Assembly (NCBI GenBank): GCA_002691205.1
Contig: NZHD01000085.1
Span: 28,334 to 92,333 of the forward strand
DNA length: 64,000 bases
Direction of reading: 5' to 3'
DNA from: Deltaproteobacteria bacterium
GTDB taxonomy: Bacteria; Myxococcota_A; UBA9160; UBA4427
The position numbers and the translations under genes are program-made. The notes beneath the pieces are model-generated. The model was not told where the DNA came from. It worked only from the letters and a program-made list of their open reading frames with translations, and made no database searches. Positions 1-9,149 of this stretch are shown piece by piece; position 1 is the stretch's first letter, and every line of letters begins with the position of its first letter.

Positions 1-1
1 A

Positions 2-1258
2 CCGACCGGATTCGACCAATTCGGGCTCCACAAGTCCTTGATTCGCGGAATCGAGGCCGCCGGGTTTGAAAATCCCCGGCCGATCCAACTTGAAACTATT
101 CCAGCTGGACTCACGGGCCAAGACGTTCTCGGCCTCGCTCAAACTGGAACCGGCAAGACAGCGGCTTTCGCGCTGCCCGTGCTCGATCAGCTTGTGACCG
201 AGCGACGTCAAGGCCCTCGTGTCTTGGTTCTCGCTCCGACAAGAGAACTGGCAACTCAGATTTTTACGGAAATTCGCGAGCTCGCGAAATTTACGCGGGT
301 CAAAGTCATCACGGTCTACGGTGGCGTACCCATGCGCACTCAGATCAGTGCTTTACGGAACAACCCGGAGATCATCGTCGGGTGCCCTGGACGCGTTCTC
401 GACCTTATACAGCAAGGCGTCTTGAAGCTTGGACGGATTGAGAATCTTGTGTTGGACGAAGCCGATCATATGTTTGATATGGGCTTCTTGCCTGATATTC
501 GCAAGATCCTGAGTGCCATGCCAGAGGATCGACAGAACCTTCTTTTTTCGGCCACCATGCCGAAAGAGATCCGGCGACTTGCAGATGAACTTCTGTATGA
601 CCCCCATGTGGTTGAGCTTGCGGACCAAGCGCCAGCCTCCACGATTGATCATGCCCTCTATCTGGTTGGTGAGACTCGAAAACGACCCTTGCTTGAGCAC
701 ATGCTCGCTCAGGATGATTGTGAGTCGGCGATTGTTTTTATTCGCACCAAGCACCGGGCAAAAAGACTGGCTGATCAACTGAGTAAAGCCGGTTTTCGTG
801 CGGTCGCGCTTCAAGGGAACATGTCGCAGTCTCAGAGAGATCGCGCCATGAAGGGTTTTCGTTCACGAAAATTTGACATCCTTGTGGCCACCGACATTGC
901 GGCTCGTGGGATTGATGTCAGCGGTGTTTCGCACGTGATCAATTACGATGTCCCGAACACGCCTGAAGCGTATACGCATCGAATTGGCCGAACGGGTCGG
1001 TCCGAATCTGAAGGCGTAGCCTGTACGTTTGTGACGGGTGAAGATCGAGGCTGGGTTCGTGCGACTGAGAAAATGATTGGTTCGCCAATTCAGCGGCGCA
1101 CGGTGGAAGGCTTTGAGGCTGGATACGAGGAAAACCCTGAAGTGAAGCAAAAGCAGCGTGGACGTGGACAAGGTCGCGGTTCTCGCTCTCGAGGCAATTC
1201 CTCGGGAAACCGTCGACCTTCAGGACAACGACCAAAAAGTCGTCGTCGAGCGAGTTAA
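2..1258 (+). CDS. DEAD-box ATP-dependent RNA helicase, RhlE-like (5' end missing)
   Basis: This is an RNA helicase that unwinds RNA duplexes at the cost of ATP, in the cytoplasm. The two RecA-like domains are both visible: Q motif (GFENPRPIQ), motif I AQTGTGKT, Ia PTRELA, motif II DEAD, motif III SAT and motif VI HRIGRTGR. The C-terminal tail of about 40 residues is rich in Arg, Gly and Ser, as in RhlE-type helicases that bind RNA through a basic tail. A TTG at 38 could serve as a start. However, the frame is open to base 2 and reads FDQFGLHKSLIRG, the normal stretch in front of the Q motif, so the true start lies outside the window. The subfamily (RhlE rather than SrmB or DeaD) is inferred from the overall pattern. 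Confidence 0.93.
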   Translation, partial: PTGFDQFGLHKSLIRGIEAAGFENPRPIQLETIPAGLTGQDVLGLAQTGTGKTAAFALPVLDQLVTERRQGPRVLVLAPTRELATQIFTEIRELAKFTRVKVITVYGGVPMRTQISALRNNPEIIVGCPGRVLDLIQQGVLKLGRIENLVLDEADHMFDMGFLPDIRKILSAMPEDRQNLLFSATMPKEIRRLADELLYDPHVVELADQAPASTIDHALYLVGETRKRPLLEHMLAQDDCESAIVFIRTKHRAKRLADQLSKAGFRAVALQGNMSQSQRDRAMKGFRSRKFDILVATDIAARGIDVSGVSHVINYDVPNTPEAYTHRIGRTGRSESEGVACTFVTGEDRGWVRATEKMIGSPIQRRTVEGFEAGYEENPEVKQKQRGRGQGRGSRSRGNSSGNRRPSGQRPKSRRRAS

Positions 1259-1268
1259 CGATGGTGCT

Positions 1269-1287
1269 CCTTCAGGTTTTCTGAAGG
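1269..1287 (+). terminator. weak hairpin after the helicase gene
   Basis: A 7-bp perfect stem (CCTTCAG/CTGAAGG) with a 5-base loop starts 11 bases after the helicase stop codon. The downstream side (GTTTCGCTTG) has only a poor T run, so this is at best a weak intrinsic terminator. Confidence 0.35.
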
Positions 1288-1384
1288 GTTTCGCTTGTGA
1301 CCGCTATAGCTGGGTGGCCGCATTCCCATCACGGGGTGCGGCGCCCGCTTTAAGCGCAGATCCTTCTGAACGGAGCGAAGATCT

Positions 1385-2224
1385 TTATCCGAGAAATGAG
1401 GCTACAGCGCGATTGAACCTTTGGAAGCCTTCCCAAAACATGAAGTGCGAGCCACCTTCCTCTGCTTCGATAATCTCCATCTGAGACCCAGCAATATTCT
1501 CGTGAATCCATTTTTGCGAGGTCAACGGCACTAAACTGGATCGACCCGCGATGATCAGGGTTGGAATATCGATTTTTGGGATCAGATCTCTCCAGTCGCC
1601 CATAGCCGTGTCTTGAAGAAGCGTAGAGGCGGCCTCTCGGGGCATAAGTAGATTTTGTTCTGTGATGAACTCGAGATCGTTTTCAGAAATGTTCGATGAG
1701 AACATTCCTTTTAAGAAGTCCTTTGAGAAATCGCCCGAGACGTCGCCGAAGAGAGCCTGACAGTTTTGAAGTAATTCATCGGCACTTGTGATGCAGCCGA
1801 CTCGGTCAGCTTCTTCTTGAGACCAATGGGGTCGATTTAGGAGCGTGGGGGGTTGTTCGGCGATAATCATTTCTGAAAACAGATCGCGGCCGAATAGATC
1901 CCAATGGGACCACAGAACTGCATTGCCCATGGAATGTCCCAGTACGGCGAGAGAGTCCACGCCAAGCTGACGAATGACTTCATGTAGATCCATCGCGAGA
2001 CGAGAAATTCGATAGCCAAAATCGACGTTCTCGGACTCTCCGTGTCCTCTAAAATCAAGAGCCATGACTCGGTACCCAGAAGACAGGCCTTCAAACTGAT
2101 GGCGATACATGGCGGCCGTCTGCGACCAGCCTGGAAGCATCAGGAGAGGTTTTCCCGAACCGGATTCAAGGAAGTTGAGCCGGGCTCCGTCCGGCATTTC
2201 GAAGTCTCGTTTTTTCGTATCCAT
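1385..2224 (-). CDS. alpha/beta-fold hydrolase
   Basis: This is a soluble serine hydrolase of about 279 residues in the alpha/beta hydrolase 1 family; the substrate cannot be told from sequence. An early LPGWSQ segment would form the oxyanion hole, the nucleophile elbow is GHSMGN, and the C-terminal GGSHFMFWE carries the probable catalytic His. The strand order matches peroxidase/esterase-like members such as 3-oxoadipate enol-lactonase. The frame is open to an upstream start at 2296. I chose the ATG at 2224 because an AGAAAG stretch precedes it and the extra 24 residues look like no known family. It converges on the helicase and stands alone. Confidence 0.85.
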   Translation of the reverse strand: MDTKKRDFEMPDGARLNFLESGSGKPLLMLPGWSQTAAMYRHQFEGLSSGYRVMALDFRGHGESENVDFGYRISRLAMDLHEVIRQLGVDSLAVLGHSMGNAVLWSHWDLFGRDLFSEMIIAEQPPTLLNRPHWSQEEADRVGCITSADELLQNCQALFGDVSGDFSKDFLKGMFSSNISENDLEFITEQNLLMPREAASTLLQDTAMGDWRDLIPKIDIPTLIIAGRSSLVPLTSQKWIHENIAGSQMEIIEAEEGGSHFMFWEGFQRFNRAVASFLG

Positions 2225-3142
2225 GAATTTTCTTTCTGAGGTTTCACCTGGAAGCTTATCGTGCAGGTGTTTACACCTCCGGGAAAGCTCGGCCATCTCA
2301 GTGACGTGCGTTCAATGCAAAGGGCTCCGACAGCAAGTGAGTTTGGGCGTGTTCTTGTGATGAGATGAAAAAGTCTTTCGCTGAGAGGGGCCAAGGTGGT
2401 GTCCTCAAGTCGAAAAGCGCAAAATTGCATTCAACCGGCGTGGCAGGCAGAGAAAAAAATCGACCTAGGTGTCATTGCGGCCCTTTCGCGTAAGCGGTGA
2501 AGGGGCTCGAACGCCATGGATGAGGGCAAACCGCTCCTGAGTGTCTGGGCGCGTTCAAAGGCGCGTCATAATCGGGGGTATATAGCTACACCAACCGGCC
2601 ATGGCCGGGGTCTCGGAGGCGCCTTGCAAGACGGTCTGGGTTGCGGAGCGCATGGCCCCTTTTCGTCGATGGGCTTTGATGGGGACCGCGATGCTCGAAG
2701 GTGTCGGCCCATCGGTGATGGCGGCCCCGGCGTTGAGAGCAATGGGCTTACCGAACTTGAAATTCGGTATGGATCAAAAAAAACTTGATTTTTACTGTCT
2801 CATGAGACGCCTCGCAGGAGCTTACTCGCTGAAGGTACGAGTGGATCGCATTCGGCTGAGTGCTTTTATGATGGCGATCAGCAAGGCGTGTTCTCGAGAG
2901 ATCATTAGTGTGACTTTAAATTAGACGTGGCTCCATCTGGGAGGAGAGGGCTTCGGAAGTGTAGGCGTTGAACTTTCCGTTTCGGTTGACGTGGTCAGTT
3001 CTACGACTGGACTCATTCTCAAAGTGAAATCAATCTGAGAAAATAGACGTCGTCGGCTTTCGGTCCGTGTAGAGAATGAGTTTTTAAAGATGTGCTTTAA
3101 TCGAAATATTTAGATTCTGATTCGTTTAAGTTGTAGAGCTTG

Positions 3143-3250
3143 ATGCGGTTTCGTCAGTGTTCCATCTTTGAGAAAGAAGAGGAGAAAGAAGAGGAGACAG
3201 AAGAAGAGACCGAAGGGTGCGAAGGCCAGATGTCAAAACTTAGAAAGTGA
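3143..3250 (+). CDS. possible 35-residue acidic peptide over a purine repeat
   Basis: An ATG at 3143 opens a 35-codon frame ending in TGA at 3248-3250. Its middle is four 12-base units read in frame as EKEE, EKEE, ETEE and ETEG, flanked by MRFRQCSIF and CEGQMSKLRK. The upstream sequence (TAGAGCTTG) offers only a weak ribosome site. No homologue is known to me. It may be a chance frame across a simple repeat, so confidence is low. Confidence 0.15.
   Translation: MRFRQCSIFEKEEEKEEETEEETEGCEGQMSKLRK
3170..3217 (+). repeat. 12-bp purine-rich tandem repeat, four copies
   Basis: Four consecutive 12-base units run from 3170: two identical GAGAAAGAAGAG units, then GAGACAGAAGAA and GAGACCGAAGGG. Almost every base is a purine on the plus strand. 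The decay from identical to diverged copies suggests replication slippage followed by mutation. Confidence 0.8.
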
Positions 3251-4036
3251 TGTGACGAGTAGCTTGACCAGTATCGCATATTTTGATTCGTCTCAGATCG
3301 GGTGAAGAGGTTTCAAATTTAAAATTCCATTGACCGTCCCATGTGTCCTATTTACTCGATTGAAATGCGTTTTCCTTAAATGACTTTCTTATCGATGGAG
3401 CTAGTCCTTAAAATCGAACTAACTCCCTAGTAGATCTTGACTCAATGTGGGCTGTTAGAGAAAGTTGAAAGAGAAAGCACGTTGTATCGATACGTCTTCC
3501 TTAGGGTACGGTGGAAAATTTGCTAGGGAGCAAACAGCAAGCGAAGCCCTTTACCCTTTACTTATATTGAGAAGGTCCATCACTGTGTCCGTGTAAAAAA
3601 TTCTATAAGAAGGTTTCGCCTGAATGACTTTCTGATTTGAAGAAGCATAGAAAAGCGTGGAACTTGGGTTGAGGGAGGGTGCGGCCTCAGGGTTCCTGGT
3701 TAAAACGCTTTCAAGAAGTGGAGTGTGCGACGCCTGAGATGTGGCTTCGTGAAAATTTAAGTGGAGGTCTTGATGGGCTTCGGCGGGTCTCCGGGCTTGG
3801 AGGTTGGGAAGAGTCAAGAGTTCATGTGCGTGGGAGCTTGTAAAAAGGTGATGAGCCAGATCAGCGAGATGAACCGGAGGGCTTGGGAGGCGCCGGGCGA
3901 TCATCCGGGGGAGGCTAAGTCCGAGGACAGCGGGGCCCCAGATGTGATTTAATGAAGAGGGCGAACTGGTCTCGGGTGGAAGCCTGAGCGGTTTAAAGCG
4001 AGACCTGAGGCACAGCGGATTTGAGCGAGGATGTGA

Positions 4037-6067
4037 ATGAAGAGTTGGATACAGGCATCCGTTTTTACAGCGTTTTTTGCTTTAGGCTGTGAGGACCCTG
4101 ATGTAACACATGAAGATTTTACAGCCTTTATTTCTCCGCCCCGTTCCGCGGATGGAAGGGCCCCATGCCGGGATCGAAGCGCTCTTCGCAACGCCTTCTT
4201 TGGGGACCTTCATGTGCACACCGCTCTCTCCAGCGACGCGTGGAACTACGATGTTCGGGTGCGGCCCAGCGAGGCCTACGGGTACGCGTTTGGCGATGCG
4301 ATTCGAATTCCTCCGAATGATAAAAAGGGTCGAGGGTTGAGGGTGGCACGGATCGATCGGCCGCTTGATTTTGCAGCCATCACGGATCACGCTGAGTTTC
4401 TAGGAGAGACTTCTTTGTGTGCGAATTCTGAGTCTGAGGTCTATGACTCCGAGAACTGTCAGAAGATTCGGAATTCTGAAACTCCGCTCGACCATCCGCT
4501 TGCCTTTAAGCTGTTCTGGCCTTGGCCATCACGGAGTGCAGATGTGTGTGGAGAGGACGGCCGTATTTGTGAAGAAGAAGAAAGAAATGTTTGGAGTGAA
4601 ATTATCAATGCAGCTCAAGAGTGGAACGACACGAGTGCGGATTGCGCACGCACCACGTTCATCGCGTTTGAGTACAGTTCGCTTCGCTTGGGTTCGAACT
4701 TGCACCGAAACGTGATTTTTAGAAACGAGAATGTCCTCTCTCAACCTGTGAGTTATATGGATGCGCAAAGAGAGTGGGAGCTTTGGGAAATTTTGCGTGT
4801 CGCGTGTGTCGATTCAGATACTGGGTGTGATGCGATTTCGATTCCGCATAATTCCAATATTAGTAACGGAAGAATGTTTTCGATTGATTATCCGGGTACA
4901 GATGGAGTTGACCAAGAGAGAGCTCGTGCTCAGCTTCGCGCTCGGATCGAGCCGCTGGTTGAAGTCATGCAGCATAAGGGAGATTCGGAGTGTCGCAGAC
5001 AGATTCCAAATATTCTGGGGGGCATTGACGAAGCCTGTGGCTTTGAAAAATTTGAAGACATGCGTCATATCGATTCCCAAGGAAACCCTAAGGAGCCGGA
5101 AGAGTGTATGGAGTTTATGTCAGACCTCATTCCAAAATTGGGTCCGGGTGCGTGCGTCCATCATCGAAATTACGTTCGCTACGTTTTGACCGAGGGTTTG
5201 GCCGAGCAGGCGAGGCTCGGGGTAAATCCATTCAGGCTGGGGTTGATCGCAAGCACGGATACACACAATGGAGTCGCGGGCGGCGTGAACGAACGGACTT
5301 GGCGCGGACATTTGGGAATCGCCGACGCCAGTTTTCAAGATCGTTTGATCGAGGAGGCCGGGGGCATGGCTGGGATGGCCTACAACCCAGGTGGTCTCGT
5401 GGGCGTTTGGGCAGAAGAAAATTCGCGGGAAGCTGTGTTCGATGCGCTGGCGCGTCGTGAAGTTTTTGGAACAAGTGGGCCTCGGATCCAGCCTCGACTT
5501 TTCGGAAGTTGGTCCTATCGCGGGGACCTTTGCGAGTCCCAGGACCGTATCGCCCAAGCCGATCGGACCGGCGTCCCCATGGGGGGAGAGTTGCCTGATG
5601 GCTTTTCGAGCCAAGGGCCCGCTTTTATGGCCCTGGCTTGGGCGGACCCGGGTACAACCGACACCCCAGGAGGCGATTTGGAACGCATTCAGATCATTAA
5701 GGGCTGGGTCGATGATCAAGGCGACTTGCATCAAGCGGTTTACGAGGTGGCCGGTGGACCCACCGGGGCCACGGTGGATACCGCTTCATGTGAAGTGAAG
5801 GGCAAGGGGTTCCGGGAGCTTTGCGGTGTTTGGCGCGATCCGGAGTTTGACCCTGAGCGGGCCGCAGTCTATTACGCGCGAGTGCTTGAAACGCCGAGCT
5901 GTCGATATTCTGCTCATGAGTGCGCAAGTCTCCCGGTAGGCGAGCGGCCTTTGGGCTGCGCGCACCGAGTGATGCAGGCCTCACAGCAGGAACGTGCTTG
6001 GACTTCTCCGATTTGGTTCACTCCACGGTCGTTTCAGGAAGAGTCCGAAACAGGAGACGGCGCATGA
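4037..6067 (+). CDS. DUF3604-family lipoprotein
   Basis: This is a 676-residue protein of the DUF3604 family, large secreted proteins with a PHP-like metal-binding pattern and no settled reaction. The N-terminus is a short hydrophobic signal ending in ALGC, with Cys18 as the probable lipid-attachment site. Family signatures are FGDLHVHTALSSDA (His59 and His61), AAITDHAEF (Asp117, His118) and GLIASTDTHNG around residue 405; together they would build a metal-dependent hydrolase-like site. The first part is rich in Cys, consistent with export. The stop overlaps the start of the following MOSC gene (ATGA), so the two are translationally coupled. Family assignment is firm and the function is unknown. 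Confidence 0.93.
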   Translation: MKSWIQASVFTAFFALGCEDPDVTHEDFTAFISPPRSADGRAPCRDRSALRNAFFGDLHVHTALSSDAWNYDVRVRPSEAYGYAFGDAIRIPPNDKKGRGLRVARIDRPLDFAAITDHAEFLGETSLCANSESEVYDSENCQKIRNSETPLDHPLAFKLFWPWPSRSADVCGEDGRICEEEERNVWSEIINAAQEWNDTSADCARTTFIAFEYSSLRLGSNLHRNVIFRNENVLSQPVSYMDAQREWELWEILRVACVDSDTGCDAISIPHNSNISNGRMFSIDYPGTDGVDQERARAQLRARIEPLVEVMQHKGDSECRRQIPNILGGIDEACGFEKFEDMRHIDSQGNPKEPEECMEFMSDLIPKLGPGACVHHRNYVRYVLTEGLAEQARLGVNPFRLGLIASTDTHNGVAGGVNERTWRGHLGIADASFQDRLIEEAGGMAGMAYNPGGLVGVWAEENSREAVFDALARREVFGTSGPRIQPRLFGSWSYRGDLCESQDRIAQADRTGVPMGGELPDGFSSQGPAFMALAWADPGTTDTPGGDLERIQIIKGWVDDQGDLHQAVYEVAGGPTGATVDTASCEVKGKGFRELCGVWRDPEFDPERAAVYYARVLETPSCRYSAHECASLPVGERPLGCAHRVMQASQQERAWTSPIWFTPRSFQEESETGDGA

Positions 6068-6939
6068 CTTATCTAAGTGGCTTGACGATCTATCCCATCA
6101 AGGGGTGTCGAGGGATCGACCTGGAAGTCATGGCCTTGGATGAGAGAGGCCCTGCCTTTGATCGAAGATTCATGATCGTCTCTCCATCGGGTCAGTTTTT
6201 GACACAACGCGAAGAACCCCGGCTTGCTCTGATTCGTCCATCGATTTCTTCACGCTCTCTTGGCCTAGAAACACAGGGGATGCCTTCCCTTGATATTTCT
6301 TTGGACTCATCCGTTCCCGACTTAAATACTATGGATGTCAATGTTTGGCGTTTTGAGGGAGCAGCGTCTTTGGTGAGTCATGAAGCCGACGAATGGCTTA
6401 CTGAGTTTCTAAAAAGGCCTTCGAGGTTAGTTCGATGTTCGTCGAGTATGGAACGAGAGGCGAATCCGGAGTGGGCGAAGAGCCCAACCCCCATTGCTTT
6501 TTCGGATGGGTACCCGATTCTTCTCATTTCGGAGGCCTCGCTGGGATGGCTCAATCAGACGATTCGGGCCGAGAATCCAGAAGTAGAAGCTTTCGGAATG
6601 GCTCGATTTCGGCCGAACCTTGTGGTGAGTGACTGTGAAGCTTTCGCGGAGGATGATTGGGCCAGAGTACGGATTGGCGATACCGAAATCGATTTGGTTA
6701 AACCGTGCGATCGGTGTGCGGTGACGACGGTCAATCAAGAGACCGCTGAGCGAGGCCGCGAGCCCCTTGCGACCCTCTCAAGAGTAAGAAGGAGCCAACA
6801 GGGCGTTCTCTTTGGGCAAAATGCTTTAGCGAGTAAAGGCGATTCCCTGAGTGTCGGATCCAAGATTGAGATTCTTGAAGCCGGCCGGTTGGCGAATACG
6901 GCCGCGGATTGGCGAGTTGAAGCGAAATCACGGGTTTAG
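6064..6939 (+). CDS. MOSC domain protein with N-terminal beta-barrel domain
   Basis: This 291-residue protein has the MOSC N-terminal beta-barrel (YPIKGCRGIDLEVMALDERG) followed by the MOSC domain proper (VKPCDRCAVTTVN and GVLFGQNALASKGDSLSVG). MOSC proteins bind molybdenum cofactor through a conserved Cys, here within PCDRC, and reduce N-hydroxylated compounds or move sulfur (mARC/YcbX type). YcbX works with a flavoprotein or ferredoxin domain, which is absent here. The ATG at 6064 overlaps the DUF3604 stop; an open frame extends upstream to 5920 but only inside the preceding gene. A second, different MOSC gene lies at 14917. Confidence 0.93.
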   Translation: MTYLSGLTIYPIKGCRGIDLEVMALDERGPAFDRRFMIVSPSGQFLTQREEPRLALIRPSISSRSLGLETQGMPSLDISLDSSVPDLNTMDVNVWRFEGAASLVSHEADEWLTEFLKRPSRLVRCSSSMEREANPEWAKSPTPIAFSDGYPILLISEASLGWLNQTIRAENPEVEAFGMARFRPNLVVSDCEAFAEDDWARVRIGDTEIDLVKPCDRCAVTTVNQETAERGREPLATLSRVRRSQQGVLFGQNALASKGDSLSVGSKIEILEAGRLANTAADWRVEAKSRV

Positions 6940-6963
6940 AAACGCCAGAGGAGAAATAGAGGG

Positions 6964-7722
6964 ATGAGACTTTTAACAGCACCGACTCCTAATGGCTGGA
7001 AGGTGTCGATTATGATCGAGGAACTTCGAGAAGCCGGCTATTCGTTTTCGGATCTAGAAGTGAAGATGGTCGACCTTTTTAAAGGCGAGCAGTTTGAGCC
7101 TTCTTTTATGGATGTTTGTCCGAATCAAAAGATTCCAGCCCTGACCGATAATGGGTTCAACATCATGGAGAGCTGCGCGATTCTTCAATACCTCGCGGAA
7201 AAATACCCAAGCCCACTCCTTCCATCGGAACTCCAGGCGAAGTTTGAAGTCATGCAATGGGTCTATTGGCAGGCGGCCAATGTGGGCCCCGTCTTTGGGA
7301 ACAAGCTGAGTTACACCCGCTATATGAACGATATCGAGCCGGCTGCGAAAGCCCACCCTCTTGAACGGTTCGCAAAAGAGGCGCAGAGGTTGATGGGCGT
7401 CTTCAGCCGACACCTTGAGGGCCGCTCGTATGTCTGCGGTGAACAATTTACGATCGCGGACGTAGCGCTGTATCCTTGGGTTCGAGGATGGAAATGGAGC
7501 AAAGTTCCGATTCCTGATTTTCCTTATCTTGAAGACTGGGTTGATCGTGTGCGGGCCCGTCCGGGCGTGGGCAGAGGTCTTGGGTATGGCGTTCCGGAGA
7601 GCGAGATCGATCAGTGGAGCGAATCGCGAAAAGCCAGCGTGGCCTCCACGGGGGGGGCTATGGCGGCGACTGAAAACCTAGATCGAAATCCAATGTCTTC
7701 TGCCGGGAAGCCGTCCGACTAA
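6964..7722 (+). CDS. glutathione S-transferase family protein
   Basis: This is a 252-residue cytosolic-type glutathione transferase. The N-terminal thioredoxin-like domain starts TAPTPNGWKVSIMIEEL and carries the glutathione-contacting NQKIPAL and MESCAILQYL stretches. The all-helical C-terminal domain has the usual FTIADVALYPWV capping motif. The opening resembles the Ure2p/YghU/YfcG group, whose members reduce disulfides and use glutathione. It starts 24 bases after the MOSC gene with GAGGAAATAGAGGG before the ATG, so it is probably co-transcribed with DUF3604 and MOSC. The last 25 residues are low-complexity and may be disordered. Confidence 0.92.
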   Translation: MRLLTAPTPNGWKVSIMIEELREAGYSFSDLEVKMVDLFKGEQFEPSFMDVCPNQKIPALTDNGFNIMESCAILQYLAEKYPSPLLPSELQAKFEVMQWVYWQAANVGPVFGNKLSYTRYMNDIEPAAKAHPLERFAKEAQRLMGVFSRHLEGRSYVCGEQFTIADVALYPWVRGWKWSKVPIPDFPYLEDWVDRVRARPGVGRGLGYGVPESEIDQWSESRKASVASTGGAMAATENLDRNPMSSAGKPSD

Positions 7723-7870
7723 GTTTTAAAGCCGGTGCTTCTGCGTGCGGCTAGCCCACAGCGAGGTTGGGTCGGAATTTTGCGTGTGGAAGAGATCAAA
7801 CCCTTTTGTCTCCCGGCTCACTGTTTCCTTCTCTGGATCCGGATGTCTAGATTGATTAAGCTTTCGTTCC

Positions 7871-8542
7871 GTGACGGTTTCAAGCGATAGACATCTGATG
7901 CTTCGAGCTTTGATCATTACCCTTTTGATCGCATTTTTCTTCTATCTTGTCGTGGAACTCGGGTTTGTTCGCACGGGCTTGGTGGGCGACCGGAGCTACA
8001 TCTCATACGTCATCCTCTTCGTTTATTTCGTGGCCACCTTGCATTGGCTCTGGCTAGCTCGAGAGCTTTCGAAGGAACGAAGGTGGATGGATAAGATTGA
8101 GGTTGCATTGCAAGAAGCTCGCGATTTGCCTGATCTTGAGGGGAGTCGGATCGGCTTTTTTATGGAGAACCTGAAAAAAAAGTCTGATCGGAGCGCCTCT
8201 CTTTTGGTTGAGACCTTCGGCGACGAAATGATGAACCGACATGCCTTGGGACATTTTATCAGTGAGGTTCTCTTGAAGCTGGGCCTAGTGGGCACCGTGG
8301 TCGGTTTTATCCTCATGCTTCTCCCCATCGGTGAAATGGATTCATTTGACCCGACGTTTATGCGAGAAATGTTGACCTCGATGAGCGGCGGCATGTCCGT
8401 GGCGCTGTATACGACTCTGGCCGGCTTAGTGACGAGTACTTTGCTTAAGGCTCAATACTATATGCTTGATGCTTCACTGGCGGAGATGATTAATCGTCTG
8501 ACCGTTTCCGTCGAGATTTATTTGGACCCGGATGCGTCATAA
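7871..8542 (+). CDS. MotA/TolQ/ExbB-family proton channel subunit
   Basis: This 223-residue inner-membrane protein has predicted membrane segments at about 13-31, 43-62, 132-152 and 170-190. The last two bear the MotA/ExbB pattern (LGLVGTVVGFILML, then GGMSVALYTTLAGLVTS), in which the Thr-rich helix lines the proton path. Between the pairs is a cytoplasmic helical region, as in ExbB and TolQ. The start could be GTG 7871 or ATG 7898; neither has a strong ribosome site. The gene overlaps the next by 11 bases, and that one carries the matching ExbD-like Asp, so the pair probably forms a stator-type channel. What it powers is unknown; no TonB or TolA is present nearby. Confidence 0.85.
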   Translation: MTVSSDRHLMLRALIITLLIAFFFYLVVELGFVRTGLVGDRSYISYVILFVYFVATLHWLWLARELSKERRWMDKIEVALQEARDLPDLEGSRIGFFMENLKKKSDRSASLLVETFGDEMMNRHALGHFISEVLLKLGLVGTVVGFILMLLPIGEMDSFDPTFMREMLTSMSGGMSVALYTTLAGLVTSTLLKAQYYMLDASLAEMINRLTVSVEIYLDPDAS

Positions 8543-9149
8543 ACTCGATCGTCATAAAGAGTCCCAAGACGCTTTCACCGATGTGCTCTTTAATGTCCTT
8601 TTGGGGTTTGCCTTTCTTTTCGTCGTAGCCATCGTTTTGGCACAAGAGCCTGAAGAAGAGGGAAAAGTCGATGCCAAGGCGGAGGTCTTGATTACGGTTC
8701 GTTGGCCGGACCGGCACCCAGATGATGTTGATGTGATTGTGGAGGGGCCCGGGGGCGAATTGCTGTGGTACAACAATCGAGACGCAGGGCTGATGCATCT
8801 GGATCGAGACGACCGAGGGCGCTTGGCCGATCGAGTGGTTCTCGATGGCGAGACCGTATCAAACCCTCTCAATCAAGAAACAGTCACGCTTCGTGCTTTG
8901 CAACCCGGTGAGTATGTTGTCAATTTATTGCACTTTAAATCGAACTATGAAGAAAGCCTTCCAGTGACGGTGAAGGTTGAAAAGCTGAACCCCAAAGTCG
9001 AACTTGTGTATTACGGGACGCGTCATTTGACGGGTGCGGGCGATGAGCAAACCGCATTGCGCTTTACGATCTCAGCGGACGAAGAGGTGATCGGGACCAA
9101 CGAACTTCCAAAAGCTTTATTGATTAGAGTGTCCGAAGAGAAGTCATGA
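8532..9149 (+). CDS. ExbD/MotB-like single-pass subunit with a novel periplasmic domain
   Basis: A 205-residue protein with a short cytoplasmic start, one membrane helix at about residues 17-37 (TDVLFNVLLGFAFLFVVAIV), and a periplasmic domain of about 165 residues. The Asp just before the helix core (AFTDVLFN) sits where ExbD, TolR and MotB carry their proton-accepting Asp. The periplasmic part does not look like the ExbD/TolR fold or the OmpA-like domain of MotB. It contains DDVDVIVEGPGGELLWYNN and LRALQPGEYVVNLLHF, resembling beta-sandwich modules such as DUF2135. It overlaps the channel gene by 11 bases and the next gene by 4, indicating coupled synthesis of three subunits. Confidence 0.75.
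   Translation: MRHKLDRHKESQDAFTDVLFNVLLGFAFLFVVAIVLAQEPEEEGKVDAKAEVLITVRWPDRHPDDVDVIVEGPGGELLWYNNRDAGLMHLDRDDRGRLADRVVLDGETVSNPLNQETVTLRALQPGEYVVNLLHFKSNYEESLPVTVKVEKLNPKVELVYYGTRHLTGAGDEQTALRFTISADEEVIGTNELPKALLIRVSEEKS

Larger units (their letters stand above)
2225..4036. other. 1.8-kb stretch with no recognised gene
   Basis: No convincing coding gene is visible. A GC-rich block at about 2500-2760 is open in several frames (plus-strand frame 2601-2924, 107 codons) but resembles no family I know and lacks a ribosome site. The rest, about 2930-3560, is AT-richer and full of stops. A minus-strand frame at 3551-3904 (117 codons) also has no ribosome site and no recognisable domain. A purine-rich repeat lies at 3170-3217. 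The segment probably holds the promoter for the DUF3604 gene and perhaps decayed sequence. Confidence 0.5.

Noticed and set aside
3551-3904. 117-codon minus-strand frame in the gene-poor gap
   Set aside because: No ribosome site (pyrimidine-rich in front of the ATG), no recognisable domain, and overlapped by an equally anonymous plus-strand frame.
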